A stretch of DNA of 35,160 nt from JAEUIZ01 sp046155605 (lineage in GTDB: Bacteria > Planctomycetota > Phycisphaerae > Phycisphaerales > UBA1924), in NCBI GenBank assembly GCA_046155605.1, contig JBJXFQ010000005.1:1-35160 (forward strand), read 5' to 3'. Under the pieces are notes generated by a model that was given only the letters and a program-made list of their open reading frames with translations, had not been told where the DNA came from and searched no databases. Position 1 is the stretch's first letter. Each line of letters begins with the position of its first letter. Both the position numbers and the translations under genes were made by a program. Of the stretch, positions 1-9,016 are shown in pieces.

Positions 1-1012
1 GCGGCGTGGTCGAGGCGTCGCAGTTGGCGTATTGCTCACCGGCGGCGAAGTAGTTGAGGTAGCAGACGAAGTCGTTGATGTTGAGGAAGGGGTCGGCGGT
101 GCTGCCGTCGCAGTTGGCGTAGCACGCGGCGATGCCGATGCCGAAGAGACTGCCCGCGCTGGCTGACATGACTCGCGCTCCCGGTGGTGTGTTCTCGTTG
201 AACCAGCCATAGCCCCAGCACACAACCGTGCCGTTGGGACGCACGGCGAGCGAGCCGTACTCGCCCCCGGACACCGCCACAAAGGCGCCGGCCGGCACGT
301 TGGCCACACCATCGCCGTTGTAGCCCCAATGCACGATAGTGCCGTCGTAGCGGAGCGCGTAGGCGAACCAACTTCCCGACGCGGTCGCCGTCAGGAATGG
401 CCCCGTTGGAACGGTTGAGACAACCCCGAACTGATCGGTGCCCCAGGCGACGAGCGAGTCGTCGGTGCGCTGCGCGAGGTACCACCACTTGCCCACCCAG
501 ATGTCCTTGAACGCGCCGCTGGGAGGTGGAATCTCGGAGTTGAACCCCCATGTGGCGATCGTGCCGTCGCTCCGAATTGCGGCGCTGGCACGATACCCCG
601 CGGCGACGCGCGTGAACGAGCCGCTCGGCGCGTTGCATTGGCCGCTGTCGTTGAGGCCCCAGCAGAGCAGCGTGCCGTCGGAGCGGATAACGCAGTTGTG
701 CCCAAACCCAGCGGCCAGCCCGAGATACTGATCGGGCGGAGGCACGCCCAGCGGCGCGCCGTAGCCCCAAGTCACAATGCTTCCATCAGGTCGCATCGCG
801 AGGGAGTGGCCATTGCCCGCCACAACGCGCGAAAACAGCCCGGTGGGAAGGGGGTCGCCGGAGAACAAAATATCTCCCCACGCGACGATCGGGCCGGATT
901 GAGCATTCGCACCGAGAGAGGCGACGACGATGGCGGCGGAAGCGAGCCCGGCTCGCGAGCGGGGGCGCGCGCGAGCCGGGCGAACGAACGATTTGAACCA
1001 ATGAGCGTTCAT
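1..1012 (-). CDS. Secreted RCC1-repeat protein with C-terminal GC-type dockerin (partial, C-terminus outside window)
   Basis: This reading frame is open from an ATG at 1012 to the left edge, at least 337 residues. It begins with a long basic N-region and a signal peptide ending ...SLGANAQ. The body is a run of about seven RCC1/BNR-like repeats of the form 'AAG...A(I/V)RSDGT...WG', which normally build a seven-bladed beta-propeller. The end visible here is CYANCDGS...LNINDFVCYLNYFAAG then YANCDAS, the first dockerin repeat and the start of the second. The ATG overlaps the stop codon of the upstream RCC1 gene (ATGA, 4 bp), so the two were probably translationally coupled. Because that upstream gene is now interrupted, expression of this one may be affected. 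The ligand of the propeller is unknown; the protein is predicted to be exported. Confidence 0.85.
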   Translation of the reverse strand, partial: MNAHWFKSFVRPARARPRSRAGLASAAIVVASLGANAQSGPIVAWGDILFSGDPLPTGLFSRVVAGNGHSLAMRPDGSIVTWGYGAPLGVPPPDQYLGLAAGFGHNCVIRSDGTLLCWGLNDSGQCNAPSGSFTRVAAGYRASAAIRSDGTIATWGFNSEIPPPSGAFKDIWVGKWWYLAQRTDDSLVAWGTDQFGVVSTVPTGPFLTATASGSWFAYALRYDGTIVHWGYNGDGVANVPAGAFVAVSGGEYGSLAVRPNGTVVCWGYGWFNENTPPGARVMSASAGSLFGIGIAACYANCDGSTADPFLNINDFVCYLNYFAAGEQYANCDASTTP

Positions 1013-2161
1013 GGCTTGAGGATCGCCACTCCGTGGAAGTTGGAGTTGCCCTTGCCGACGGACTCGAACTTGTCCGAGGTGATGGACGAGGGCAGTGTGT
1101 TCGGCGGATTGTTCAGCACCGTCGAGCACCCGGAGCCGCTGATATCGCCCCATTGCGTGATATACGCGTCCAGCGACAGCGAGAGGCCGCCCGCGTAGAG
1201 GCCGGTGACCTTGTTCGCGTTCGTCGCGCCGACGACGTAGTAGCCGTTGGTGGAGGAGGCGGTACCTTGGACGCCGCAGCCGCAGCCCCACACGACGACC
1301 GTGCGGTCGGCACGGATCCCGAATGTAAAGGTGTGGCCCGCGCCGATCGCGATGAACGTGGTGCTGGAAAGCGACGAGGGCACGGAGCCGGGATGCGTGT
1401 ACTCGGAATAGGAACCCGAGCAGTTGTTCGCCGAGTAGCCGCTGCCGCCCCACGCTTTCATGGTGCCGGTGCCTTTGCGTGCCGCAGCGTGGTGCCCGCC
1501 TGCGGCGATCTCCACATACTCACCGACCGTGTTGTTCGGCACGTCAAGTTTGCCGTATTGATTGTGTCCCCAGGCGAAGATCGTGCCATCCGAGCGGAGC
1601 GCGAGATTGAAGTACTCGCCAGCGGCGATGGCGGTGTAGGTCAGCGCATTCTCGGATGCTTGCGCGTATTCGTCGATGGGAACCTCGCCTTGGCCATAGG
1701 TGTTGTCGCCCCAGGCCGCGAGCGTGCCATCGTTCTTGAGCGCGAGGCCGTGGTCGTAGCCGGCGGCGACGGCGATCCAGGTGCCGCTGGAGGGCCTGTT
1801 CGAGACCTGATTATACAAGTCTGCCCCGACGCCGTCGATCGCACCATTCTCCTTCAGGCCGAAGGAGAAGCCGTTCCCCGCAGCGAGCTGCGTATAGAGA
1901 ACGTCGTCCGGCAGAGCGTAGCTTGCTGTTGTTGTGATGCCACTGCTGTTCCAGGTCACTGCGAACCCCGATTGCGCCAGAACCCGATCAGACGCCAGCC
2001 CCCCCCCTAGGCTCTGTCTGATGGATTATTCGTACGGCGAATGGTCGGGTGGCAGGTACTGTTTGCGGCCTGGAAACCGGGGGTCATCATGGCTGGAAAC
2101 CTGCTGAACCGATCCGTCAGACAGAACCTAACACGCCAAGAAGAACCGCAAGAACTTTCAT
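1009..2161 (-). pseudogene. RCC1-repeat secreted protein gene split in its signal peptide by a MITE-like insertion
   Basis: The body (1009-1959, about 316 residues from a GTG) holds RCC1-like repeats (AAGYDHGLALKNDGTLAAWG and similar) and no dockerin. It has no signal peptide from that GTG, and the open frame ends at a stop near 2026. Upstream, at 2161, is an ATG with a good Shine-Dalgarno (GGAGG, 6-nt spacing) encoding MKVLAVLLGVL, then a stop inside the inserted element at 2117-2119. Removing the 119-bp element plus one TA copy joins codon TTA (2129-2131) in frame to GGG (2005-2007), giving MKVLAVLLGVL followed by GGGLASDRVLAQ, a normal signal peptide. The gene is therefore an exported protein gene recently interrupted. 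A cytoplasmic form from the internal GTG is possible but would not be secreted. Confidence 0.8.
2010..2128. mobile_element. MITE-like 119-bp element with terminal inverted repeats and TA target duplication
   Basis: The left end GGCTCTGTCTGATGGATT and the right end (read on the minus strand) GGTTCTGTCTGACGGATC match at 15 of 18 positions. The element is flanked by TA on both sides (2008-2009 and 2129-2130). It is too short for a transposase and has no plausible ORF, so it would have to be moved in trans. Ends and TA target duplication resemble elements mobilised by IS5- or IS630-type transposases, but I cannot assign the family. Exact in-frame restoration of the host gene on excision supports these boundaries. 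Confidence 0.78.
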
Positions 2162-2167
2162 CGTGGA

Positions 2168-2189
2168 CCTCCGCGGAGCATCGCTCCGC
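2168..2189 (-). promoter_or_regulatory. Hairpin abutting the Shine-Dalgarno of the interrupted RCC1 gene
   Basis: GCGGAGC (2173-2179) and GCTCCGC (2183-2189) form a perfect 7-bp stem with a 3-nt loop. On the minus strand the stem is followed directly by the SD sequence GGAGG (2172-2168) and then the ATG at 2161. It could modulate ribosome access, but that role is inference. Confidence 0.45.
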
Positions 2190-2303
2190 TTCTGTGGGCC
2201 GACGGGCTCCCGCATGGAGATTTCCCGCGTTTGGCGGCCATTTGACGAGCAACTGGCCGCTCGGCCCAGCCGCCGCGCCGAAGCACAAACAAGCTGCATA
2301 TGC

Positions 2304-2331
2304 AATATACCACGGAGTGAACGGAAAGCAA
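2304..2331 (-). promoter_or_regulatory. Promoter for the RCC1 gene pair: TTGCTT-N16-TATATT
   Basis: On the minus strand TTGCTT (2331-2326), a 16-nt spacer ending GTGG, and TATATT (2309-2304) give a good sigma-70-type promoter. Transcription would start near 2297, leaving a 5' leader of about 135 nt before the ATG at 2161. The same layout occurs at four other places in the window. The rest of the stretch 2190-2349 holds no gene that I can support. Confidence 0.6.
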
Positions 2332-2349
2332 GACATAAAAATAATTAAG

Positions 2350-4188
2350 TTAATTTATGATTCCCCGCCCCGCTCGTTCCCGCCACATCCGCCGCAGCAT
2401 CCCCCAGAACCGCTCCGCGGCACCCACATGATCGAGCAGCGGCGACTCGCGCATCCGCTCCCGCAGCCCTCGCCGCATCGCCGAGAGCCTTTCGATATCT
2501 CCCGCCAGCGCGACGGCCGTCTCCACATACTCCTCCTCGCTCCCCGCCGACGTCTCGCCGACCGACGACAGGATCGACGCTCCGACCCGTCCCGCGTGGC
2601 GATCGCCGCACAGCGAGACCACCGGCACGCCCATCCAGAGCGCCTCGCACGTCGTCGTCGTCCCGTTGTAGGGGAACGTGTCGAGCGCCACATGCACCCG
2701 CCGATGGCACGCCAGATGCTCGGCGATCGTCGGCGTCCAGCCGTGCCAATCCACCACCGCCGCATCGATCCCCGCCGCCGAAAGGGAAGATTCGAGCCTC
2801 GCCCGGATCGCGGGCCGCGTCGCCGCGGCGTTTTTGAGCATGAGCCGCGAGCCCGGCATCCGCGCCAGCACCCGCGACCATGTGGCCAAGACCTCGGGTG
2901 ATAGTTTCGCAGCCACGTTGAAGCAACCAAACACGATCGGCCCGCCCGCCTCGGGAAGCGCCGGCTCCGGCGTATCCGGCGGCGGTCGATAGGCGAGGAA
3001 GCACGGGTCCAGGCGGATCAACCGCTCAACGCTCTGCGATTCAGCGCCGGGCGGATCAGTGATCGAATCGACGATCCGCGCATCGACCGCGTCCAGCCCC
3101 GTCGTCGCCGGATACCCCAGGAAACCGATCTGGATCGGGGCCGGTCGCATCGAGACCCCCGCGAGCCGATGCCCGGTCGTGTGCCCCGAGAGTTCGATGA
3201 GGATGTCGATCGCGTCGCGGCGGATGTGTGCCGCCAGGTCCTCGTTCGCCGGCGTCGCCACGTCGCGCCAGCCGTCCGTGTGCGCGCGCAGGCGCTGCGT
3301 CGTCTCGTCGCTCGCCGCGCCGGTTGAATACGCGATGACCTCGAATCCGCCGTCCGTTTCATCCTTCCCGCCCGCCGAGCGCCGATGCTCGAGGATCGGC
3401 TCGAGAAAGAACGCCACCGAATGGGTGCGAAGGTCCGGCGAGAGAAGTCCGACGCGCAGACGGCGATCGGGATCGCTCGGCGCGGGCGGCGGGGGCAACT
3501 TCTCGTTGATCGCCGACGTGATCGCGGCCTGATACGCGCGGCCCGCAGCCAGGATGCGCGTGTCCGTCGCCGTGCGTGCGCCGGGGTCCGATCCCTCCGC
3601 CGACCCGCACACATAGTTGAGCGCGTGGCAGCGCATCGACGCGGGCGAGGGATGCCCGGGATGTGCGCGCGCCGCGCGTTCGAGCAGATCGACCGCATCA
3701 TGCGCGCGCCCCTGGTTTACCAACGCAGCGCCGAGCGCCGCGGCCAGCGCGGGATGATCCGGCAAGGCCGCCAAGCCCGCGCGAAGCGCGTCCTCGGCCA
3801 GGTCGTGCGATCCTTGCGCGGCGAGCGAGTCGGCAAGACCCTCGTGCGCCTCGGCACAGGCCGGATCGTGCGTGATCGTCGCGCGATAGGCATTGACCGC
3901 CGCCCCATGTCGGTTGTTGTTATAAAGGATGGCGGCGAGGCCGAGCCGGGCGTCAGTAGCACGGGCAGGATCGAGTGCGCTGAGGCGTTCGAGGTGGAAC
4001 TGGGCGGTGGGCAGGTCGCCCAGCGCTGCGGAGACGGCGGCGAGGCTCTGACAGACGTCGGGGTTGCTGGTGTGCGCGCGCAAGATGGTGAGGAGGACGT
4101 CTCGTGCCGCGCGGTGGTCACCGGCCTGCGAGAGTGCGATGGCGCGGTCGAGTTGCCGGCGCGCGGCGGAAGGGAGGCCGCGAGTCAC
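2350..4188 (-). CDS. TPR + SPINDLY-family O-linked N-acetylglucosamine transferase (GT41), second copy
   Basis: Predicted to transfer GlcNAc (or a related sugar) from a UDP-sugar to Ser/Thr of proteins in the cytoplasm. Residues 1-185 are degenerate TPR helices. The GT41 catalytic part starts near residue 243 (RLRVGLLSPDLRTHSVAFF), with SGHTTGHR near 334-341, GFLGYPATTG near 355, FGCFN near 420, and the UDP-binding block DTFPYNGTTTTCEALWMGVP near 503-522. I chose the GTG at 4188 because it overlaps the stop of the upstream paralogue by 4 bp (GTGA) and the TPR region begins just after it. A longer open frame to 4494 reads antisense-like, low-complexity sequence across the paralogue. The length, 612 aa, is usual for bacterial TPR-OGT proteins. 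The acceptor protein is unknown. Confidence 0.88.
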   Translation of the reverse strand: MTRGLPSAARRQLDRAIALSQAGDHRAARDVLLTILRAHTSNPDVCQSLAAVSAALGDLPTAQFHLERLSALDPARATDARLGLAAILYNNNRHGAAVNAYRATITHDPACAEAHEGLADSLAAQGSHDLAEDALRAGLAALPDHPALAAALGAALVNQGRAHDAVDLLERAARAHPGHPSPASMRCHALNYVCGSAEGSDPGARTATDTRILAAGRAYQAAITSAINEKLPPPPAPSDPDRRLRVGLLSPDLRTHSVAFFLEPILEHRRSAGGKDETDGGFEVIAYSTGAASDETTQRLRAHTDGWRDVATPANEDLAAHIRRDAIDILIELSGHTTGHRLAGVSMRPAPIQIGFLGYPATTGLDAVDARIVDSITDPPGAESQSVERLIRLDPCFLAYRPPPDTPEPALPEAGGPIVFGCFNVAAKLSPEVLATWSRVLARMPGSRLMLKNAAATRPAIRARLESSLSAAGIDAAVVDWHGWTPTIAEHLACHRRVHVALDTFPYNGTTTTCEALWMGVPVVSLCGDRHAGRVGASILSSVGETSAGSEEEYVETAVALAGDIERLSAMRRGLRERMRESPLLDHVGAAERFWGMLRRMWRERAGRGIIN

Positions 4189-5969
4189 CGGCGCGAGCCC
4201 GCAGCGGCGCACGCGTCGGTCCACATCTGGCGGAGCGCGGCACCGAAGCGTCGCGCGAACGCCGGGCCGTCGCAAGCCGGGGAGTTGAGAAAGCGATCGC
4301 GCAGCGAGGTTCGTAGGGCGGCGAGCCTCGGGGCGTCGGCGGCGAGATCGCGCGCGATGCGGGGATAATCCTCGGGCGTTGCCGCGGCCAACTCGCCCAG
4401 GCCGATGGCGCTCAGGATGCTGGTGCTGACGCGGGCGGCGCAGCAGTTGCCCGTGAGACAGACCACCGGCACGCCCATGAAAAGAGCCTCGCATGTGGTG
4501 GTGGTGCCGTGGTACGGAAAACTGTCGAGCATGACATCCATGCGCGAATAGGCGGCGAGCATCTCTTTCGCGCCCGCTCCGGGGCCTTCGAGAATGAGGC
4601 GATCGGCGGGCGCGCCGGCGGCGACGAGCCGGCGCGCGGTCAGTTCACGGGCCTCGGCCTGCGCCAGGCCGTGGTGTTTGACGAGCATCCGCGAGCCGGG
4701 TACGGCGTTCAATGCCGCGGCCCAGAGCGAGAGGGTCTGATCGTCGAGTTTGGCGAGGTTGTTAAACGAGCCGAATGCGAAGCCGCCGGCGTCGCCTTGC
4801 TGCGAGGGCGGCGGCGCGACGGGTGGCGCGTCAGGCAGCGGCTTGTAACAGAGGAAGAGCGGGTCGAGCCGGAGAAGGTTCTCGGAGGCGAGCGCGTCAT
4901 ACCAGGGCTCGCGCGGGTCGGTGGTGGAATCGACGATGCGATAGTCCATGGCGGCGACGCCGGTGGTGTTGGGATAGCCGAAGTAGGTGGCTTGCACGGT
5001 CGCGGGGCGGAGGTGGAAGGTCTCGAGCCGATGCCCGCCCGTGTGGCCGGAGAGGTCGAGAAGGATGTCGATGCGGTCGCTGCGGATGGTGCGCGCAAGT
5101 TGCTCGTCGGATTGGGGGACGACGTTGCGCCAGAGCGAGACGCCGGGTTTGATGCGGGCCGAGACGTGGTCCTCGCCGACGGTGTTCGAGTAGACGACGA
5201 TCTCGAACTGGTCGCGATCGAGGTTGGCGATGATGGGCTCGGCGAAGAAGCCGACGGCGTGGGCGCGAAGGTCGGCGGAGACGATGCCCAGGCGCAGCCG
5301 CCGATCCGGGTCGCTGGGCGGCTTGGGAGGCGGCAGGGGCGCGGGGTGTTTGACGGCGAGCGCGCGGCCGTAGTGCGCGTGGGCCTCGAAGACGTCGCGC
5401 GGGTCGAGCGCGCCGGCGTAGTTCATCATGTGGGGCAGCCCGCTGGCGAGCACCAGGTCGTCCGGGAAGCGGCGAACGAGGTCTTGCATGATGCGCACGG
5501 CCTCGCGGGCGCGGCCGGAGTTCAGCAGCGCTACCGCCAGGTGCATCGACAGGTTCATCTGCCCCGGGTGCTCGGCGAGCGCGTCGCGGCAGAGGGCCTC
5601 GGCCTCGGCGTACCGGTGCCGCGTGTTCAGCGCGCTGGTGATCCCCACCTTCGCCGACAGGTGGCCCGGGTTGGCAGCGAGCGCCTGGTGAAAGGTCACA
5701 ATCGCCGCGTCGTAGTCGCTGATCATCACCTGCGCGACCGCCAGGTTATTCAGCAGTCGTTCGTCGCCCGGCCGGAGTTCCGCGGCACGGCGGGCGAAAT
5801 AGAGCGCCCTCGGACCGTCGCCCAGTTGCGTCATCGCGTAGCACATGAGGGAGTTAGCCTCGACGTTGCTCGGTGCCTGCTGCAGAGCGCGCTCGAGGGC
5901 GGCACGGGCCTGCGGGAGTTTGCCGGCGAGGAGGAGTTCCTGGGCCGCGCGAAGCCTGGCGTCAGTCAT
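4185..5969 (-). CDS. TPR + SPINDLY-family O-linked N-acetylglucosamine transferase (GT41), first copy
   Basis: A 594-residue protein. Residues 1-200 form TPR-like helix pairs (AAQELLLAGKLPQARAALER and following). The GT41 catalytic region begins near residue 224 (RLRLGIVSADLRAHAVGFF), with SGHTGGHR near 307-314, YFGYPNTTG near 329-337, a FGSFNNLAKL block, and the DSFPYHGTTTTCEALFMGVP nucleotide-sugar site near 477-496. It is the first gene of a two-gene unit: its stop overlaps the GTG of the next paralogue. A possible -10 box (TAGAAT, 5982-5977) lies only 7 nt before the ATG and no Shine-Dalgarno is visible, so the message may be leaderless. The two copies are clearly diverged, so they may serve different acceptors (inference). 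Confidence 0.9.
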   Translation of the reverse strand: MTDARLRAAQELLLAGKLPQARAALERALQQAPSNVEANSLMCYAMTQLGDGPRALYFARRAAELRPGDERLLNNLAVAQVMISDYDAAIVTFHQALAANPGHLSAKVGITSALNTRHRYAEAEALCRDALAEHPGQMNLSMHLAVALLNSGRAREAVRIMQDLVRRFPDDLVLASGLPHMMNYAGALDPRDVFEAHAHYGRALAVKHPAPLPPPKPPSDPDRRLRLGIVSADLRAHAVGFFAEPIIANLDRDQFEIVVYSNTVGEDHVSARIKPGVSLWRNVVPQSDEQLARTIRSDRIDILLDLSGHTGGHRLETFHLRPATVQATYFGYPNTTGVAAMDYRIVDSTTDPREPWYDALASENLLRLDPLFLCYKPLPDAPPVAPPPSQQGDAGGFAFGSFNNLAKLDDQTLSLWAAALNAVPGSRMLVKHHGLAQAEARELTARRLVAAGAPADRLILEGPGAGAKEMLAAYSRMDVMLDSFPYHGTTTTCEALFMGVPVVCLTGNCCAARVSTSILSAIGLGELAAATPEDYPRIARDLAADAPRLAALRTSLRDRFLNSPACDGPAFARRFGAALRQMWTDACAAAGSRR

Positions 5970-5976
5970 GGGGCCG

Positions 5977-6004
5977 ATTCTATGGAGCGTGCATCTGGTA
6001 CACT
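5977..6004. promoter_or_regulatory. Divergent -10 boxes between the O-GlcNAc transferase gene and apaG
   Basis: Minus strand: TAGAAT at 5982-5977, 7 nt before the ATG at 5969. Plus strand: TACACT at 5999-6004, preceded by GG and 9 nt before the ATG at 6014. Neither has a clear -35 box. The spacing to both start codons suggests leaderless or near-leaderless transcripts, which fits the absence of Shine-Dalgarno sequences there. Confidence 0.4.
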
Positions 6005-6013
6005 CGCCCGTGC

Positions 6014-6436
6014 ATGGGTCATCCCGCGCCCAACACGACCGGCTCAGTGACGCTGACGAACGGCTTCCGCGTGGCGGTCTCGCCGCAGTACCTGCCGGAC
6101 CAGTCCGCGCCCGACGCGGGAAAGTATGTCTTCGCGTATCGGATTCGGATCACGAACGAATCGGAGCGTGCGGCCAAGTTGCTGTGGAGGCGATGGCGGA
6201 TCGTGGACGCGGAGGGCCGCGAGCGGAAGGTGGAGGGCGAGGGTGTGGTTGGGGCACAGCCGGAGATCGTGCCGGGCGAGACGTTCACCTATGCGAGTTA
6301 CTGCCCGCTGGAGACGCCTTGGGGGACGATGGAGGGCGCGTACACGATGGTGGCGCTGAACGATCCGGACGAGCGGTTTGAGATCGAGGTTGGGCGGTTT
6401 TTCCTGATCGGGCCGGGAGATGAGCGAGCCGAGTGA
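6014..6436 (+). CDS. apaG: ApaG domain protein (DUF525)
   Basis: A 140-residue protein of the ApaG family, an immunoglobulin-like beta-sandwich. The match spans most of its length: VSPQYLPDQS, then YVFAYRIRITNES near 38-50, LLWRRWRIVDAEGR near 55-68, EGVVGAQPEIVPGE, FTYASYCPLETPWGTMEGAY and a final FLIGPGD. Family members have been tied to magnesium/cobalt phenotypes and Ap4A levels, but the biochemical role is not settled. I chose the ATG at 6014: earlier in-frame starts would lie within the divergent transferase gene and add no family sequence. It is single, convergent with the subtilase gene 6 bp downstream. Confidence 0.9.
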   Translation: MGHPAPNTTGSVTLTNGFRVAVSPQYLPDQSAPDAGKYVFAYRIRITNESERAAKLLWRRWRIVDAEGRERKVEGEGVVGAQPEIVPGETFTYASYCPLETPWGTMEGAYTMVALNDPDERFEIEVGRFFLIGPGDERAE

Positions 6437-6442
6437 TCGGGC

Positions 6443-8863
6443 TTACGGGCATCCCGCCGCGAAGCGATTCAGGAAGCATGTGAAGTCGTTGACGTTGAGC
6501 GTGGGGGCGATCGTCGAGCCGTCGCAGTTGGCGTAGGTGTCCCCCGCGGCGAAGCGGTTGAGGAAGCATGTGAAGTCGTTGACGTTGAGGATCGGCGCGG
6601 CCGACGAGCCGTCGCAGTTGACGTAGCACGTCACGGTGAGCGTCGCGGGCTGGCTCGTGGCGTTGCCGCAGGCGTTGGTGACGACGAGGTCGTAACTGCC
6701 GGCGTCGGCGAGGTTGACGGGATTGATGGTGAGCGTGGGTGAATCAACGCCGGAGAACCGGCCGCCGTTGGCGAGGTTGGTGGTGTTGAAGCGCCACTGG
6801 TAGACGATCGGGGCCGTGCCCGAGGCGGACGCGGTCAGCATGACCGAGCCGCCGGCCTCGACGCTGGCGGAGTTGGGATTGCTGGCGATTCCGGCGGAGG
6901 TGCAGGCGGAGCCGAGGTCGCCGGTGACCACGACCGCGTAGCCCTGGAGGCCCTGGTTGACGGCGGTGCCGCGGACGCGGACGGTGTACGGGCCGGCGGC
7001 GGGGGCATTGAAGCGGACCATCTCGACGTTGTTTCTAACGTCGGCGGTGCCGCCGGGGGCGGATTGGCCGCTGGTGAAGACGTTGCCGAGGTAGGTGCCG
7101 CCGGGCCCGACGACTTCAAGGTCGAGGTTGTTGACGACAGGGTTGGCGGCGTTGACGGCGGCGGCGGGGGCGGTCCAGACGAGCGTGACGACGAGCGACT
7201 GGGAAGCGCCGACGACGTCGATGGGATAGGACGTGAGGCCGCCGGTGGCGAGGCCCTGGGCGTTGCGGACGTCAGCGGCGAAGAGGTCGCGCGCGTCGCC
7301 GGCGAAGTAGAGGGCGTTATCGAGCAAGACGCGGCCCCAGCCCTCGCCGTTGCTCGGATAGCCGGCGATGCCCGTCATGTCCACGGAGGAGTTGAGCACG
7401 ACGGCGCGGATGAGCGCGCCCGTGGGCGTGATCGCATTGCCGGGCGTAGCAGAGCCCGAGGGGTAGAACCCGTCGGTGAAATATTGTCGAGCGAGGATGG
7501 CGGCGCCCGAGACGGCAGGGCAGGCCATCGAGGTGCCGGTAGAACTGTTCGTCCCGCAGGCAGAGCCGGAACTGGCGGAAACGGTGGAGCAGCCGGGCGC
7601 AAAGGTCTCGGGCTTGCGCCGGCCGTCGATGGTCGGGCCGACGCCGCCTGAGCAGAAGTTGCCCTGGTTCGGCTGGTCCTGCGAGGCGCCGACGGCGAGA
7701 ACATTCAGGGAGTTTTCTGGAGTCTTGAGGGTGCTGGTGTTGGTGACGGCGAAGGCGACGACGTTGTCCTCGTTGGCGTAGGTGAACTGATCGATCTGGG
7801 CGCACCAGGTGGTGTAGGCGGCGGTGCCGTCGTCGCCCCAACTGTTGGTGTGGACGCGGGCGCCGTCGTTGTGGGCGTCGAGGAGGCGCGGCTGAAGCGT
7901 CGAGGGCGTCGAGAAGATCGGGCTGCTGTTGGAGAACGAGAGTTTGGCGGCGAACGCGATCCCGTCGTGCATGGTGTACACGCCATAGGGCGCGTTGTCC
8001 CCGACGAACGTGCCGGCGGTGTGGGTCCCGTGCGAGCCGGCGGTGGTGCTCCCTCGCATGGCGATGAGTTTGCGGTGCGTCGGGCCGATGGGGTTGGCGT
8101 CGGTGAAGTAGCAACTGGTGGTGCGCGGGGCGCTGTCGATGTGTCCGCCGACTTGGCCCTCGCCGTGAATCCCGCGATCCCACACGGGCGTGAGGCCCGA
8201 GACGTTGGACTGGACGATCCAGCGGTTGGTGTCGTTGCGATCGCGGCCCTCGGGCGCGTCCTCGATCCATTGCACGCTGGGCACGTCGGCGAGCGCGACG
8301 GCATTCGCCGAGGGGATGCGGGCGTCGATGAACCACTGCTTGCCGACCATGTTGGCGGCAAGGACGGCCCCGCCGAGGCGGTGGACCTCGGTGACCGCCA
8401 CTTCCTTGCCTTCGTTCTCGAAGAGCACGATGGCCAACTGCGAGACGCCGACGCTGGCGAGCGTCTGGCGCGGGGCGGTGTTGAAGGGGCGGCGGCCGAA
8501 CGCGGGATCGACCTTCCACGCGGCCTCGAAGTTACCGACCCAACGGACAAAGCCGAGGTTGGCGAGGGTGGCGGGATTCAGCCCCGAGCCGTCGGCGATA
8601 TAGGCATGGTCGGGGAGATACTGCCCGAGGCTGACACCGAGGCGAGCGAACGAGTCGCGGCGGGCGGGTGTCAGCGGGCCGTCGAGTTGAATGACGATCC
8701 GCGAACCAACGGGGAGGACGGCCTCCCGCTGGGCAAGACTCTGGCGCGAGCGGGTCTCGATGGCACCGGCCTTGAGGTGCAGAGTCTGGGCATGGGCCGA
8801 ACACGAGAGCCCAGCAGCGAGAACAAGGGCGGCGGGGAGAGCGAAACGGCGGGCTCGGCTCAT
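6443..8863 (-). CDS. Secreted S8 (subtilisin-like) serine peptidase with Ig-like domain and GC-type dockerin
   Basis: An 806-residue exported protease. The signal peptide is about residues 1-26 (ends SCSAHAQ), followed by a propeptide-like region. Catalytic residues by position are D243 (GGHIDSAP), H278 (GSHGTHTAG) and S445 (TGTSMACPAVSG), with N375 (AVTNTS) as likely oxyanion residue. After the protease domain come a proprotein-convertase-like beta region (near 550-650), an Ig-like domain near 655-745 (VYQWRFNTTNL...DAGSYDLVVTNACG), and about 61 residues of dockerin with two repeats ending AAGCP. The Asp motif is slightly unusual (HIDS rather than LDTG). An AGGAG lies 9 nt before the ATG. 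It probably degrades extracellular protein; how the dockerin anchors it is unknown. Confidence 0.92.
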   Translation of the reverse strand: MSRARRFALPAALVLAAGLSCSAHAQTLHLKAGAIETRSRQSLAQREAVLPVGSRIVIQLDGPLTPARRDSFARLGVSLGQYLPDHAYIADGSGLNPATLANLGFVRWVGNFEAAWKVDPAFGRRPFNTAPRQTLASVGVSQLAIVLFENEGKEVAVTEVHRLGGAVLAANMVGKQWFIDARIPSANAVALADVPSVQWIEDAPEGRDRNDTNRWIVQSNVSGLTPVWDRGIHGEGQVGGHIDSAPRTTSCYFTDANPIGPTHRKLIAMRGSTTAGSHGTHTAGTFVGDNAPYGVYTMHDGIAFAAKLSFSNSSPIFSTPSTLQPRLLDAHNDGARVHTNSWGDDGTAAYTTWCAQIDQFTYANEDNVVAFAVTNTSTLKTPENSLNVLAVGASQDQPNQGNFCSGGVGPTIDGRRKPETFAPGCSTVSASSGSACGTNSSTGTSMACPAVSGAAILARQYFTDGFYPSGSATPGNAITPTGALIRAVVLNSSVDMTGIAGYPSNGEGWGRVLLDNALYFAGDARDLFAADVRNAQGLATGGLTSYPIDVVGASQSLVVTLVWTAPAAAVNAANPVVNNLDLEVVGPGGTYLGNVFTSGQSAPGGTADVRNNVEMVRFNAPAAGPYTVRVRGTAVNQGLQGYAVVVTGDLGSACTSAGIASNPNSASVEAGGSVMLTASASGTAPIVYQWRFNTTNLANGGRFSGVDSPTLTINPVNLADAGSYDLVVTNACGNATSQPATLTVTCYVNCDGSSAAPILNVNDFTCFLNRFAAGDTYANCDGSTIAPTLNVNDFTCFLNRFAAGCP

Positions 8864-9016
8864 GGAAACAACTCCTGCCTATTGGCGCGCGTGCGAGGCG
8901 CGGATGTACCGAACAAATGGAGGATTCGCGAATGCTACCGAAAGGTGCAACCTCTTCGCAGGGAATGCCAGCGCGGGTGCATGATGGCGCGGATTCTCGG
9001 ACGAAGTTCGGCCCAC

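Noticed and set aside
1..1959. The two RCC1 genes as one frameshifted gene
   Set aside because: The downstream gene begins with its own signal peptide and the overlap is a normal ATGA; both frames are open and complete at the junction.
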